DNA of 64,000 nucleotides from JAWAFC01 sp038890815. GTDB lineage: Archaea > Micrarchaeota > Micrarchaeia > Burarchaeales > JACRGF01. The stretch lies in the NCBI GenBank assembly GCA_038890815.1, contig JAWAFC010000005.1, forward strand, positions 62,001-126,000. Reading direction: 5' to 3'. The position numbers and the translations under genes are program-made. Of the stretch, positions 40,075 to 48,996 are shown one piece after another. A model generated the notes under the pieces. That model saw only the letters and a list, made by a program, of their open reading frames with translations. It was not told the DNA's origin and made no database searches. Within the stretch, counting starts at the first letter, position 1; the number at the start of each line of letters is the position of its first letter.

Positions 40075-40922
40075 GGAGACCAAACCTCCCGCAGGCGCAG
40101 CCGCGAGGCAGGGCTTGGAATGCTGTCGCTGACCACCACATCGGCCGCGCCCGCCACGCGCAGCCTGCGCAGTGAGCCACTCAGAAACAGCCCGTGCGAG
40201 GCTGCGCACAGCACGCGCCTGGCACCGGCCCTGCGGAGCGCCCGCACGGCCTTGACCATCGTGCTGCCAGTGCTGATCATGTCATCGATGAGTATGACGT
40301 CGCGCCCGCGCACGTCAATCCTCGCCTCCATGCGCGCGATGCGCCTGTAGGCCCGCCTTCCCCTGCCATAGCCACCCCTGACCTTTTTCATCACGCCCTT
40401 CTCCTTTTCTCCCTCCACCATGTATGCCGCGCCCACATCGGGCGAAACGATGAGCGGCCTGCTCGCCTTCGGCTTCAGCAGCGCGAGCAGAGGGCGGGCG
40501 AGCGAGATGTTGTGGATGCGCAGGCCGGCAAAGGTGAAGGTGCCCTCTTTTTTCAGAAAGTGGCAGTCGAACGTGATCAGCTCGTCACAGCCCATAAGCC
40601 TGAGCAGCCTGCAGATGGTCTGCGCGCTCACCGCCTCCCCTTCAAGAAAACGCTTGTCCTGTCTGGCATAGGGCAGATAGGGCACGAGGCAGCGTATGCG
40701 GCGCGCGCCCATGGCCCGCAGCTGGCAAACGGCCAGAAATAGGCGGATGAGGCAGGCATCCTGCTCCGGCCAGCATCGCTCGGCGAGCAGCACATCCTTT
40801 CCCGCCACATCTGTGGGGATGCGCACGTAGCTTTCGCCATCCGGAAAAAGCTTGAAGTCTATGGGCTGTGCGCGCGGCAGAAGGTCCTGCGCGTTCGGGA
40901 AGGCGAGGAGGAGCTCGGCCAT
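40071..40922 (-). CDS. prs: Ribose-phosphate pyrophosphokinase
   Basis: A 283-residue PRPP synthetase. The PRPP-binding loop DVILIDDMISTGSTM is near residues 208-222, and LVPYLPYARQDKRF, HFLKKEG and VSPDVGAAY match the catalytic and ATP sites. Length is typical of archaeal enzymes. PRPP feeds nucleotide, tryptophan and methanopterin (mptG) synthesis; trpBA and mptG are in this window. The ATG is 23 bp from TAATTAAT (40941-40948). Downstream hxlB and gdt1 probably share the transcript. Confidence 0.9.
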   Translation of the reverse strand: MAELLLAFPNAQDLLPRAQPIDFKLFPDGESYVRIPTDVAGKDVLLAERCWPEQDACLIRLFLAVCQLRAMGARRIRCLVPYLPYARQDKRFLEGEAVSAQTICRLLRLMGCDELITFDCHFLKKEGTFTFAGLRIHNISLARPLLALLKPKASRPLIVSPDVGAAYMVEGEKEKGVMKKVRGGYGRGRRAYRRIARMEARIDVRGRDVILIDDMISTGSTMVKAVRALRRAGARRVLCAASHGLFLSGSLRRLRVAGAADVVVSDSIPSPASRLRLREVWSP

Positions 40923-40940
40923 GCATGCATATCGGGCAGG

Positions 40941-40950
40941 TAATTAATTA
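40941..40950 (-). promoter_or_regulatory. TATA-like element for prs
   Basis: TAATTAATTA, centred 23 bp before ATG 40922. It overlaps the 3' end of the flippase gene. Confidence 0.4.
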
Positions 40951-42173
40951 GTTTTTCTCCACCGAGCCACGAGGTAAAGCGCGCCCGAGACGAACAGCAG
41001 AGCGCTGGCCACGGTCGTTGAGATGGCCGCGCCGACCATGCCGAGCAAGGGCACGAGCAGGGCGAGAAGCAGCGCGTCGATGCCCAGAGCGGCGGCCGAT
41101 GCCAGCAGGGCAAAGCGCTCTGCGCGCTGGCTCCACAGCAGGTTGAGCATGAGATAGAATGCCGAGAACAGGAACAGCCCTATCGAAAGTATGACAAACG
41201 GCACTACGGCAAGATGGTATCGTGCGGTATAGAAGAGGAAAATGAACTCGTGCGGGAAGAGAATGAACACAAGGAAGGCTGGCACGAGGAAGGCCAGAGA
41301 CCTGAGCAGCAGCCAGCCAAGCTCGCGGGCCTGGCCAAAGCCGAGCTTGCTGGATTTGGGGAGGAACACGAGGAGAAGCCCGCCAGCCATGAAGTACAGG
41401 ATGCGTGAGGTTATGCCGGCCACATTGTAGTAGCCGGCCTCGGCGCTCCCCCTGAGCAGGGCGACCGCAAAGAGATCGAGATAGAGCAGGCACATGAGCA
41501 GCACATTGGTTGCCAGCACGAGCTTGAAAGAAGGCCCAAAATGGATTGGCACAGGTCTGGCGCGCGGATGGCTTGTGTGAAAATACCAAAGGAGTGGAAG
41601 CAGAGGGATGAGCGCTGCAAGCCCGATTGGCAACAGCGCGCCCAGCAGCCCCCAGCCGAGCAACACGAACACAACTGCCAGCACCACCTTCAGAAAAGGC
41701 TCGGCCACCGAAACGGAAGAAACGGCCAACACCCATTCCTTGCCCTGCAGGAAACCGCGCGCCACATACAGAGCATACCATATGGGAACAAAGAGCAGAA
41801 TGAGCTGGAGGGAAGAGACAAAGCTATTATAGAATGGCTTGGCCAACTCGAGAAGGATAACGGCTGCGAGCGCGCCCGCAGCGCTCCGCACAAAAATGCC
41901 GCGCATGTGGGCACGCGCCACGGCAAACCCCTCAGCAAATCTGTGCTGGGCATCCAGCTTTGCTATCTCGCGCGCGATGAGCGTTTGAATGGTCTGGGCG
42001 GGCATGAGCAGGATGGTGATGATGCCGATCAGCACGCTGAGCTCGCCATAGGTTGTCGGCTCAAGCAGCCTCACCATGGCAAAGTGATAGAGATAGGAGA
42101 GAAACATGAGCGCGGCCGTGCCTGTCAGCGCGATGGCATTGGCAACAAAGAAACCGCCGAGCCTGATGCGCAT
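40944..42173 (-). CDS. Polysaccharide flippase (Wzx/MATE-like)
   Basis: A 409-residue membrane protein with about 12 hydrophobic helices, resembling the polysaccharide transporter branch of the MOP superfamily. It opens with FFVANAIALTGTAALMFLSYLYHFAMVRLL and has EPTTYGELSVLIGIITILLMPAQTIQTLIAREIA, typical of this group. Such proteins flip lipid-linked glycans across the membrane. The glycosyltransferase cluster at 46-52 kb could make its substrate. The start follows the topA stop by 3 bp, so it is co-transcribed with the topoisomerase gene, probably for reasons of position. Confidence 0.75.
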   Translation of the reverse strand: MRIRLGGFFVANAIALTGTAALMFLSYLYHFAMVRLLEPTTYGELSVLIGIITILLMPAQTIQTLIAREIAKLDAQHRFAEGFAVARAHMRGIFVRSAAGALAAVILLELAKPFYNSFVSSLQLILLFVPIWYALYVARGFLQGKEWVLAVSSVSVAEPFLKVVLAVVFVLLGWGLLGALLPIGLAALIPLLPLLWYFHTSHPRARPVPIHFGPSFKLVLATNVLLMCLLYLDLFAVALLRGSAEAGYYNVAGITSRILYFMAGGLLLVFLPKSSKLGFGQARELGWLLLRSLAFLVPAFLVFILFPHEFIFLFYTARYHLAVVPFVILSIGLFLFSAFYLMLNLLWSQRAERFALLASAAALGIDALLLALLVPLLGMVGAAISTTVASALLFVSGALYLVARWRKTN

Positions 42174-42176
42174 GCC

Positions 42177-44204
42177 TCACCCGCTCCAGCCCCTCTTGCT
42201 CTGGCATGTGGGCGACAGACACATCTCAAAAGGCCTCCTTCCCTTCCTGAGCACGCGGATGAGTGGGGTGCCGCAGTATTCGCAAGTCCTGCCGAGCGGC
42301 TTGATGCGCGCGCCTTGGGGGAGTGGATAGGCGTTCTTGCAGTCGGGATAGCCCGAGCAACCTGCGAAAGCCTTTCCGGTCCGTGCGCGCATCACGCGCA
42401 GGCTGCCTGTCTTGCACGCCGGACAGGGCCCGAGCAGGCTCTGCTGCTCTTCGGTCTGCTTGAGCGCGGCGAGCAGCTGTCTGCCGATATCGGCCTCGCG
42501 TGCCTTGAACTCGGCGAGGATGTGCTGCAGGAGCGCCTTGCCCTCGGCGATCACTTCTTCCTTTGCCAGCTTGCCCTCCTGAATTGCATTCATCTTCTCC
42601 TCGAGGCTTCGCGTGAGCTTCTCATCCAGTATCTCGGGGCAGTTCTTGGCGAGCGCGTCAACCACGGCGAGGCCGAAAGGCGTGACGCGGATGTTCTTTT
42701 CTTCAGTATAGCCGCGCGCGTATAGCGTCTCGATGATGCCGGCGCGCGTGGCCTTTGTGCCCAGATTCTTCTTCTCGAGCACCTCTATGATGCTCGCGGG
42801 CGTATAGCGCTTTGGCGGTTGGGTGGTCTTCTCCTGGAGGGAAACGCCGGCCGCCTCCACCGCCTCGCCCTCCCTGAAAGCGGGCAGGGAGGCCTCCTCC
42901 TGCCTCGCATACGGCGCGTAGAAAGCAAACCATCCCTCCACCACCGTTCGCGCGCCGGTGGCGACGAAGCGCTCGCTCCCCAATCTGGCGATTATCCTCT
43001 GGCTCTCGCGCACCGCGGGCTCCGCAAAGCATGCGAGGAAGCGCCTGACAATGAGGTCGTACAGTTTGGCCTCGCGCTCGGCGAGCTTTCCCGGAGCCAG
43101 GCCCGTGGGATAGATGGCTGGGTGGGCTGGGTCGGTCTTCTTTCCCTCTCTCGGAGCAAAGCGCCTTTGCTGGAGGAGGGAAGCGGCGAGCTGGGCATAG
43201 GCTGGCTGTTTGGCGAGTTCGGCGATTATTTTTGGGAGGTTGAGCTTCGGCGGGAGCTTCTGGGAGGAGGTGCGGGGGTAGGAGATGAGCGAGGCCTCGT
43301 AGAGCGACTGGGCGAGCTCGAGCGTTTGAGCGGGCGCAAAGCCGAATGCGGCATAGGCGGCGAGCTGGAGGGAAGTGAGGTCGAACGGGGGCTCGGGCGG
43401 GACAGAAAACTCTTTTTTCGAGATCGAGATGATTGTCCCGCTGCGATCGCTTCGTTCGAGCGCGCCTTCGGCCTCCTCGAGGCTCATAAAGCGGCCTCGC
43501 TCGTGCAGAAAGCGCACGCCGCGGATGAGCGCGCTGAGCTCCCAGTATGGGGTTGGCCTGAAGGCGGCGATCTCCCTCTCGCGCGCGGCCAGCAGCGCAA
43601 GCGCGGGCCCCTGCACACGGCCGATGCTGAGCACTTTGAAAACTCCGGCTCTCTGCATGGCGTGCATGAGCGCGCGTGACAGATTGATGCCCCACAGCCA
43701 GTCAAGGATGTGGCGCGCCTCGCCCGCCCAGGCATTCTGATAATCAAGCGGGCCACGCCCTGCCCATGCGGCCACCAGATCGCTCGGCGTCAGCGCGCTG
43801 AACTTCATGCGGCTCCCCGTCTCGGTGCCACAGGCGAAGCGCAGCACATTATAGCCTATGAGCGAGCCCTCTATGTCGTAATCGCACGCCACCACAAAGG
43901 AGTCGGCCTGGCGGGCGAGCGCGGAGAGCAGGGCGATGTACTTTTTTGTGTGAGCGGCCTCCCTGTCAACCTCAAATGCTGGCGCCCACTCGATGTCGAA
44001 AACAGGATAGCCATGGCCCTTTGTGGCCTGCCTCAGCGCGTACACATGGCCCACTGCCGGTGCGATGAGGATTTCCTCGCCATCTCGCTGGCAGACATAG
44101 TAGGAAAGCCCGCCAATGCTCTTTCTCTTGAAGGGGCCTTGGGCGAGCGCACTCGCCATGCGCTCGGCTACCCGCGGCTTCTCGGTTATCACCAATGTGG
44201 TCAT
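42177..44204 (-). CDS. topA: Type IA DNA topoisomerase I
   Basis: A 675-residue enzyme that relaxes negatively supercoiled DNA. The Toprim domain carries ITEKP and ACDYDIEGSLIG. The catalytic Tyr is Y309 in ISYPRTSSQ. YTPASIIEVLEKKNLGTKATRAGIIETLYARGY is a conserved later segment. Two C-terminal zinc motifs are visible: CPAC plus CSGYPDC, and CEYC plus CLSPTC. The ATG is 26 bp from TTATTTAC (44226-44233). A hyperthermophile-type reverse gyrase is not indicated. Confidence 0.9.
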   Translation of the reverse strand: MTTLVITEKPRVAERMASALAQGPFKRKSIGGLSYYVCQRDGEEILIAPAVGHVYALRQATKGHGYPVFDIEWAPAFEVDREAAHTKKYIALLSALARQADSFVVACDYDIEGSLIGYNVLRFACGTETGSRMKFSALTPSDLVAAWAGRGPLDYQNAWAGEARHILDWLWGINLSRALMHAMQRAGVFKVLSIGRVQGPALALLAAREREIAAFRPTPYWELSALIRGVRFLHERGRFMSLEEAEGALERSDRSGTIISISKKEFSVPPEPPFDLTSLQLAAYAAFGFAPAQTLELAQSLYEASLISYPRTSSQKLPPKLNLPKIIAELAKQPAYAQLAASLLQQRRFAPREGKKTDPAHPAIYPTGLAPGKLAEREAKLYDLIVRRFLACFAEPAVRESQRIIARLGSERFVATGARTVVEGWFAFYAPYARQEEASLPAFREGEAVEAAGVSLQEKTTQPPKRYTPASIIEVLEKKNLGTKATRAGIIETLYARGYTEEKNIRVTPFGLAVVDALAKNCPEILDEKLTRSLEEKMNAIQEGKLAKEEVIAEGKALLQHILAEFKAREADIGRQLLAALKQTEEQQSLLGPCPACKTGSLRVMRARTGKAFAGCSGYPDCKNAYPLPQGARIKPLGRTCEYCGTPLIRVLRKGRRPFEMCLSPTCQSKRGWSG

Positions 44205-44225
44205 GAGGAGGTTGTGCGGAAAAAG

Positions 44226-44234
44226 TTATTTACT
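44226..44234 (-). promoter_or_regulatory. TATA-like element for topA
   Basis: GTTATTTAC-type element (GTAAATAA on the minus strand) centred about 26 bp before ATG 44204. Confidence 0.4.
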
Positions 44235-44772
44235 CATTTTCTCTCTCTGAACGCGCGCGTGCGTGCGCGGGCGCGCGTTCGGAAGGCTCCTTCCTGCTGG
44301 CCTCGCTGTGGCGCGCAACAAGCCCGACAACCTCGCCGTGCCACGACACGAGCACCGCCACGCCCAACAGCACGATGCCAAGCAGGAGGAAGGTGGCGGT
44401 CTGGGAGAGGTACTCGCTGAATGGGGCCTGCGGTCGATAGAGGCCGATGTGGTACAGGTTGTACCCGCTGAGAGCCCACATGAGGGAGGCCATGGCCAGC
44501 CATGGCAGCGAGCCCCTCGTTGCGAAGCGTGCTATGAGCCCGAGCAGGAAGAGGGCAAGGCCGGCGCCGGCAGGCAATGCTGCATCATACACGAGCTGGG
44601 GGATCGGCAGCGCTGAGATCGGCTGGGTGGGATAGGCGATGGCCATTTGCGAGGAGGCATACCATGAAGCTATGAGGAGGAGCACGCCGCCCGTGCAGAG
44701 CGTCACAGACAGCACTAAGCGCAGAAAGAAAAGCCTGTGCTCAGCCAGCAGCTCGCGCGTGACCCCCCACAT
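44230..44772 (-). CDS. Four-helix membrane protein of unknown function
   Basis: A 180-residue protein with about four transmembrane helices (residues 16-36, 62-86, 92-110 and 127-147). A very basic, Ser/Glu/Arg-rich cytoplasmic tail follows. I do not recognise it. The tail is coded by alternating GC-rich sequence near 44250-44275. The ATG is 26 bp from ATATAAAAA shared with divergent truD. The next gene on this strand, topA, has its own TATA-like element that overlaps this gene's end. Confidence 0.55.
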   Translation of the reverse strand: MWGVTRELLAEHRLFFLRLVLSVTLCTGGVLLLIASWYASSQMAIAYPTQPISALPIPQLVYDAALPAGAGLALFLLGLIARFATRGSLPWLAMASLMWALSGYNLYHIGLYRPQAPFSEYLSQTATFLLLGIVLLGVAVLVSWHGEVVGLVARHSEASRKEPSERAPAHARARSERENE

Positions 44773-44793
44773 GCATACCCATTGCGATGAGCG

Positions 44794-44802
44794 ATATAAA
44801 AA
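44794..44802. promoter_or_regulatory. Shared TATA, membrane protein gene and truD operon
   Basis: ATATAAAAA is 26 bp from the minus-strand ATG 44772. On the plus strand it predicts a start near 44824, just before ATG 44835 of truD. It lies inside the longer truD open frame, which argues against the ATG at 44787. Confidence 0.5.
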
Positions 44803-44834
44803 ACTTTTTCATACTCCCGCGAGAAAGGGCGAAC

Positions 44835-46028
44835 ATGTGGGCATTCCGCTCGAGAACCCCTGGAATCGGGGGGCTCATCAAAGCCACGCCGGAGGATTTT
44901 GTTGTGGAAGAAATAATGGAAGATGGCCGCGTGCTGGAAGTTGGGAGAAAAGTCAGCGCGGATGGCAGCGGTGAATTCGCGCGTTTCGTGCTGCAGAAGA
45001 GAAACTGGAACACAGAGCAGGCGTTGGCCAGGATAGCAAAGAAATTGGGTGTGGGGAGGGAGCGCTTTTCGTGCGCGGGCACAAAGGACAGAGTGGCTGT
45101 GAGCACGCAGCTATGCAGCGCATGGGGGGTTGAGCCGGAAAGACTGCTCGGGTTGCGCCTCAAGGACATCGCGATACTCGGGGCATGGAGGGGGGAGAAG
45201 GTAAGGCTGGGCGAGCTGTTGGGAAACCGGTTCTGCATTGTTGTGAGGGGAGCGAAAGAAAATGCGCTGGAAAAAATCCGCACGATAGATGCCGAGCTCG
45301 AGGGGCTTTTTCCAAACTATTTCGGCCCTCAGCGATTTGGCATGAGAGGCAATATGCACATCATTGGGAAAGAGCTCGTGAGGGGGGAGCTGCGCGCCGC
45401 GGTGCTCAACTACCTGTGCTTTCAGGGGGAGGAGAACGCGGCCGCCAGGGAGGCAAGGAAAAGGCTCGCTGCGGAGGGCGATTTTGTGCGCGCGCTCTCC
45501 TACTTCCCTCGCCACCTCAAATATGAGCGCGTGCTGCTGCACAGACTGGCCGCCAATCCCAAGGACTGGGCCGGCGCGTTACGCGCGCTCCCACGCAGGC
45601 TTCTGCTCATGTTCATCCATGCATACCAGGCATGGCTGTTCAACCTCGCGCTGAGCCAGAGGATAGAGGAGGGGAGGATAAGGCCGGAGGGCGGGGAGTA
45701 CCTCTGTGAGGAGGGGAAGATGGGTTTTCCCGCAGTAGAGAAAAAATCCACAAAGGGTAGATTTATTGTTGGCAAAGTCATCGGCTATGCCACAAGACCA
45801 AATGCGAGGGAAAGAGAAATTCTCAAGCAGGAGGAAATTGACGTGAAGGATTTTCGCCTCCGCTCAATCCCCGAGATAAGCAGCAGCGGCGCGCACAGAG
45901 TAATCCTAGCGCCGTATCCAGGATTTGGGGCCGAAGAGGCGAATGGCATGGTCAGGTTTCGCTTTTGCCTTCCGGCCGGTTCCTACGCCACTAGCCTGCT
46001 GAGGGAATTTATGGAGGAGAAAAAATGA
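44835..46028 (+). CDS. truD: tRNA pseudouridine synthase TruD
   Basis: A 397-residue pseudouridine synthase for tRNA position 13. The catalytic Asp is D85 in AGTKDRVAVSTQ. PNYFGPQRFG and the family opening GIGGLIKATPEDFVVEEI are clear. RALPRRLLLMFIHAYQAWLFNLAL lies in the insertion domain. ATG 44835, with GAAAGGGCGAAC upstream, is preferred over ATG 44787, which precedes the core promoter. It leads the surface-glycan gene cluster, overlapping the next gene as ATGA. Confidence 0.9.
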   Translation: MWAFRSRTPGIGGLIKATPEDFVVEEIMEDGRVLEVGRKVSADGSGEFARFVLQKRNWNTEQALARIAKKLGVGRERFSCAGTKDRVAVSTQLCSAWGVEPERLLGLRLKDIAILGAWRGEKVRLGELLGNRFCIVVRGAKENALEKIRTIDAELEGLFPNYFGPQRFGMRGNMHIIGKELVRGELRAAVLNYLCFQGEENAAAREARKRLAAEGDFVRALSYFPRHLKYERVLLHRLAANPKDWAGALRALPRRLLLMFIHAYQAWLFNLALSQRIEEGRIRPEGGEYLCEEGKMGFPAVEKKSTKGRFIVGKVIGYATRPNAREREILKQEEIDVKDFRLRSIPEISSSGAHRVILAPYPGFGAEEANGMVRFRFCLPAGSYATSLLREFMEEKK

Positions 46029-48190
46029 GCAAAAGGACAGAGGCGCGCGCGCTGACGGCCATACTGCTGCTTTCGTTTGTGGCGTTCGCGACCTACCATT
46101 TCGCGAAAATGCACTCCATCTACTTTAACCTCGCCACGGGATTCGAGCCGCCGTCTGAGATATTCCTGCTAGAGAGGGATGATGTGGCCGACGGAAACTT
46201 CACACTGTATGCATCAAAGCCGATGCGATGTACGGTATGTGGCATCCCTGCGGCAGTGAGGCCGGGTGAAAATAACCTTTCGTATGGAGGGTGTGGGGGG
46301 AGCGTTGAGGTTGAGTGCGGGAACCTCCTGTTGCGCTTTGGTTATGCGAGAGGGCAGGAAACGGACGAATGGTTCAGGATAGAGAAGGCGCGCGCCCATG
46401 CCGCCAACGGCACGATTTTCGTTGAGATAAGCGGCCAGGGAAACACAAAAGGATGGAGGCGCGCGAGGATTTTTATCGATGGAGCTGAGGTGGCCGCACC
46501 TCTCGTCAGGCTGAATGGAAGCTTTGCGCTGAGGGAGAAGCTCTATCCGGTTGCGGCTGGCAAAAGGGAGGTGAGAGTTGAGTTGTTGGGGAGGGAGGTG
46601 TTGCGCGCTGATGTGAGCGTGCCGGGGGGATACGATTTCACCCTTCTGGCGGTCTTCGCGCTGGCGCTCGCTTTCCCTTTTGTGAGCAGGCGGGGGGTGG
46701 TTGAAAGGGTGCTTGTTTTCTTTGTTTTACTTGCCGCCGCGCTGACGATCCACTTCCGCCTGGCCTGGTGGGGGCTGGGATGGATGGGCGTGGGCGCAAT
46801 GCTTCTGTCCCTAGCGTTGGAGCGTAAGATGGGAGCGAGAGGAAGCGGGCGGACAGATGTGCTGAAACAGGGGGCTGGCTTTGCCATCGCATTCGCATTG
46901 TATGTTGCCCTTCTCATCGCGCTCGTTGGAAAGGAAGATGTGTGGGGCTCATATTATTACAGACAGGCGCAGGCCACGCTGCAGCGCGGCACAACGAACT
47001 ATTTTGATGAGCTCAGCTATCTTGGGAGAGCGTTTACCTATCCGCCTGGCTTCATGGAATTCGCAGCCCAGGCCGCCAGACTCGCGGGCACGTACAACAT
47101 AGCCGATATCCAGATTCCGCTCAATCTGCTGGTCGCGGCCTTTTTCGCGCTCACGCTGTATGCTGTGTTTGAGCGGTGGCAGATGCACGAACGAATTCTG
47201 GCAGCCATGCTGTTCCTGTCAGAATGGGCAACACTCTACACCGCAACGGGCATCACGCTTCATCTGTACGCATACGGTTTTCTCAACATCGCGATCTATC
47301 TGCTCGAGAGAAGCGCGGCGCTGTCGGCGGGCGCGCTGGCGCTGTCGGGCATCGCGCACCCGACATCATTCGTGCTGTTTCCATTCTTTTCATTCATGAG
47401 CAGGGAATATCGATTTGAGTGGAGATGGGCGAGGAGGAGCGCCATCGTGCTCGCAGCAGCAGCACTGCTGTCAGCGCCATTTCTGGGCCCCATTCTTCTC
47501 GCCAACGGGCTACCAAATGAGATCGTACCTCAGCGGTGGGGTTATCTGCTCTCCTTCGGGCTTGAGGGGCTACAATTCGACTTCCAGTTCGTGCTCATTC
47601 TGGCGCTCGTCGTGGCGCTGTATGGGCTCTGGCAGAGAACTTTCCTGCCCGCCCTCGCCATCCTCCTGTTGCTGTTTGTAAATGCTTTCGTATCATTTAG
47701 GGCTAACCTGCTGTTTGCTTTCGCAATTGCCACGGGCGTTCCGCTCATCCTGCGCAGGACCATGACGCCGGGGCTGGGCACACTTGTGCTCGCCATAGTC
47801 ATCGCCAACTATCTCACCGCACCGCTCATCAGCTCCGGCACAAAATGGTGGTGCACATGGGGACAAGCCAATGATTACTGCCTTCAGCCGATGAGATACA
47901 TCGCCAGGCACACAACGAGCGATGCGCGCATCGCCATCAATCCGTACTTTGGCCATCTCGCGACGTATCATGGGAAGAGGGCTGTGCTGGCAGACCTGTA
48001 CGTGGAATGGGCTGACTATGACAAGTGGCGAGCTGCTACCGATTTCTACGAGCAAAAGAATATAAGCCCCCTAGCGACATACAACATCACCTTGGCCGTG
48101 CTGGATGACCTGCACGAGCACAGGGACCTTCCAGCGCTTAACAGGATTTATGATAATGGTTTCATGCATGTGTTTGAAGTGGTCGGATGA
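46025..48190 (+). CDS. Polytopic membrane protein, GT-C glycosyltransferase-like
   Basis: A 721-residue protein. An N-terminal anchor (LTAILLLSFVAFATY) precedes a soluble exported domain with CTVC and GGCGG cysteines (residues 30-200). About ten to twelve transmembrane helices follow (205-600), then a C-terminal soluble domain. GSYYYRQAQATL and FTYPPGFMEFAAQAARLAG resemble the extracellular loops of GT-C enzymes that use lipid-phosphate sugars. I cannot assign a donor or acceptor. It overlaps truD and the following GT2 gene by ATGA on both sides, so this is a tightly coupled unit. A GT-C function is inference. Confidence 0.6.
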   Translation: MSKRTEARALTAILLLSFVAFATYHFAKMHSIYFNLATGFEPPSEIFLLERDDVADGNFTLYASKPMRCTVCGIPAAVRPGENNLSYGGCGGSVEVECGNLLLRFGYARGQETDEWFRIEKARAHAANGTIFVEISGQGNTKGWRRARIFIDGAEVAAPLVRLNGSFALREKLYPVAAGKREVRVELLGREVLRADVSVPGGYDFTLLAVFALALAFPFVSRRGVVERVLVFFVLLAAALTIHFRLAWWGLGWMGVGAMLLSLALERKMGARGSGRTDVLKQGAGFAIAFALYVALLIALVGKEDVWGSYYYRQAQATLQRGTTNYFDELSYLGRAFTYPPGFMEFAAQAARLAGTYNIADIQIPLNLLVAAFFALTLYAVFERWQMHERILAAMLFLSEWATLYTATGITLHLYAYGFLNIAIYLLERSAALSAGALALSGIAHPTSFVLFPFFSFMSREYRFEWRWARRSAIVLAAAALLSAPFLGPILLANGLPNEIVPQRWGYLLSFGLEGLQFDFQFVLILALVVALYGLWQRTFLPALAILLLLFVNAFVSFRANLLFAFAIATGVPLILRRTMTPGLGTLVLAIVIANYLTAPLISSGTKWWCTWGQANDYCLQPMRYIARHTTSDARIAINPYFGHLATYHGKRAVLADLYVEWADYDKWRAATDFYEQKNISPLATYNITLAVLDDLHEHRDLPALNRIYDNGFMHVFEVVG

Positions 48191-48957
48191 GGAAGAGAAG
48201 GGCGCGTGCTGTCAGCGAGCTGCTTGAACGAGTGGCCGTGGCATCGCCCAGCGAGCTGTACCGCGAGAGGGCGAACCAGGACAGAAGCGATCCCTTCGGT
48301 TATACCGTTGTGATTCCGGCCTACAATGAAAGCGCCAACCTTCCCCTGCTGCTTGAGAAGCTGAAAAAGGTAACACGAGATGTCATCATCGTTGACGATG
48401 GCTCTACTGACAGAACGGCAAAGATAGGAAAGAGGTTCGGTTTTAAAGTGCTCAGACACTGGAGAAACATGGGGAAGGGAGCTGCCATTAGGAGCGGTCT
48501 GCGCGCCGCGCCCACTGAAAAGGTCGTACTGATGGATGCCGACAACCAGCACTCCCCCTATGACATACCGGCCCTGTTGCGCAAGCTGGAGAGCGCCGAC
48601 CTCGTGATCGGGGACAGATTTGCCAGGGGGGTGACGATGCCGCTGCATAGGCGGCTCGCCAACGCGCTCATCCGCGCAATTGTGGGGCTGCGGGCGCCGC
48701 ACATCCGCGATCCGTTGTGCGGGTTCCGCGCGCTCAGGAAGAGCAGGGTGAAGTTTGAGGAGCATGGCTTCGATGCCGACCTGGGCATGCTGTTTGATGC
48801 CCTCGACTGCGGACTGCGTGTTGAAACCGTGCCGGTCAGCGTGAGCTATGCCATCGAGCCGAAGAGCACGAGCAAGACCTCCGCGCTGCTCGCGGGCGTA
48901 AAGGAGTATGCTGGGCTGCTGGCCTGCGCGCTCAGATGGGTAATTGGGCTGAGATAA
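48187..48957 (+). CDS. GT2 glycosyltransferase, dolichyl-phosphate sugar synthase-like
   Basis: A 256-residue soluble or peripheral family 2 glycosyltransferase. VVIPAYNESANLPLLLEKL, VIIVDDGSTDRT and LMDADNQHSPYDIPALL carry the nucleotide-sugar and metal motifs. VIGDRFARGVTMPLHRRLAN and IRDPLCGFRALRKSRV match the DPMS/GtrB type, which transfers a sugar to a polyprenyl phosphate. A short basic N-terminus precedes the domain. Its product would be a lipid-linked sugar usable by the GT-C-like protein encoded directly upstream (ATGA overlap). Confidence 0.85.
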   Translation: MRKRRARAVSELLERVAVASPSELYRERANQDRSDPFGYTVVIPAYNESANLPLLLEKLKKVTRDVIIVDDGSTDRTAKIGKRFGFKVLRHWRNMGKGAAIRSGLRAAPTEKVVLMDADNQHSPYDIPALLRKLESADLVIGDRFARGVTMPLHRRLANALIRAIVGLRAPHIRDPLCGFRALRKSRVKFEEHGFDADLGMLFDALDCGLRVETVPVSVSYAIEPKSTSKTSALLAGVKEYAGLLACALRWVIGLR

Positions 48958-48970
48958 GCGCAAAACCTTC

Positions 48971-48980
48971 TTTATAAATT
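48971..48980 (+). promoter_or_regulatory. TATA-like element for the GT2 gene at 48997
   Basis: TTTATAAATT centred 23 bp before GTG 48997, so this GT gene has its own, probably leaderless, transcript. Confidence 0.45.
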
Positions 48981-48996
48981 TCGCGAATGAAGTGAT

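Noticed and set aside
41541..42725. Plus-strand frame opposite the flippase and topA
   Set aside because: topA and the flippase have clear motifs; this frame spans their junction and has no family motifs.
44787..44834. Upstream ATG 44787 as truD start
   Set aside because: The TATA-like ATATAAAAA lies within that extension, so the transcript cannot include it if the promoter is right.
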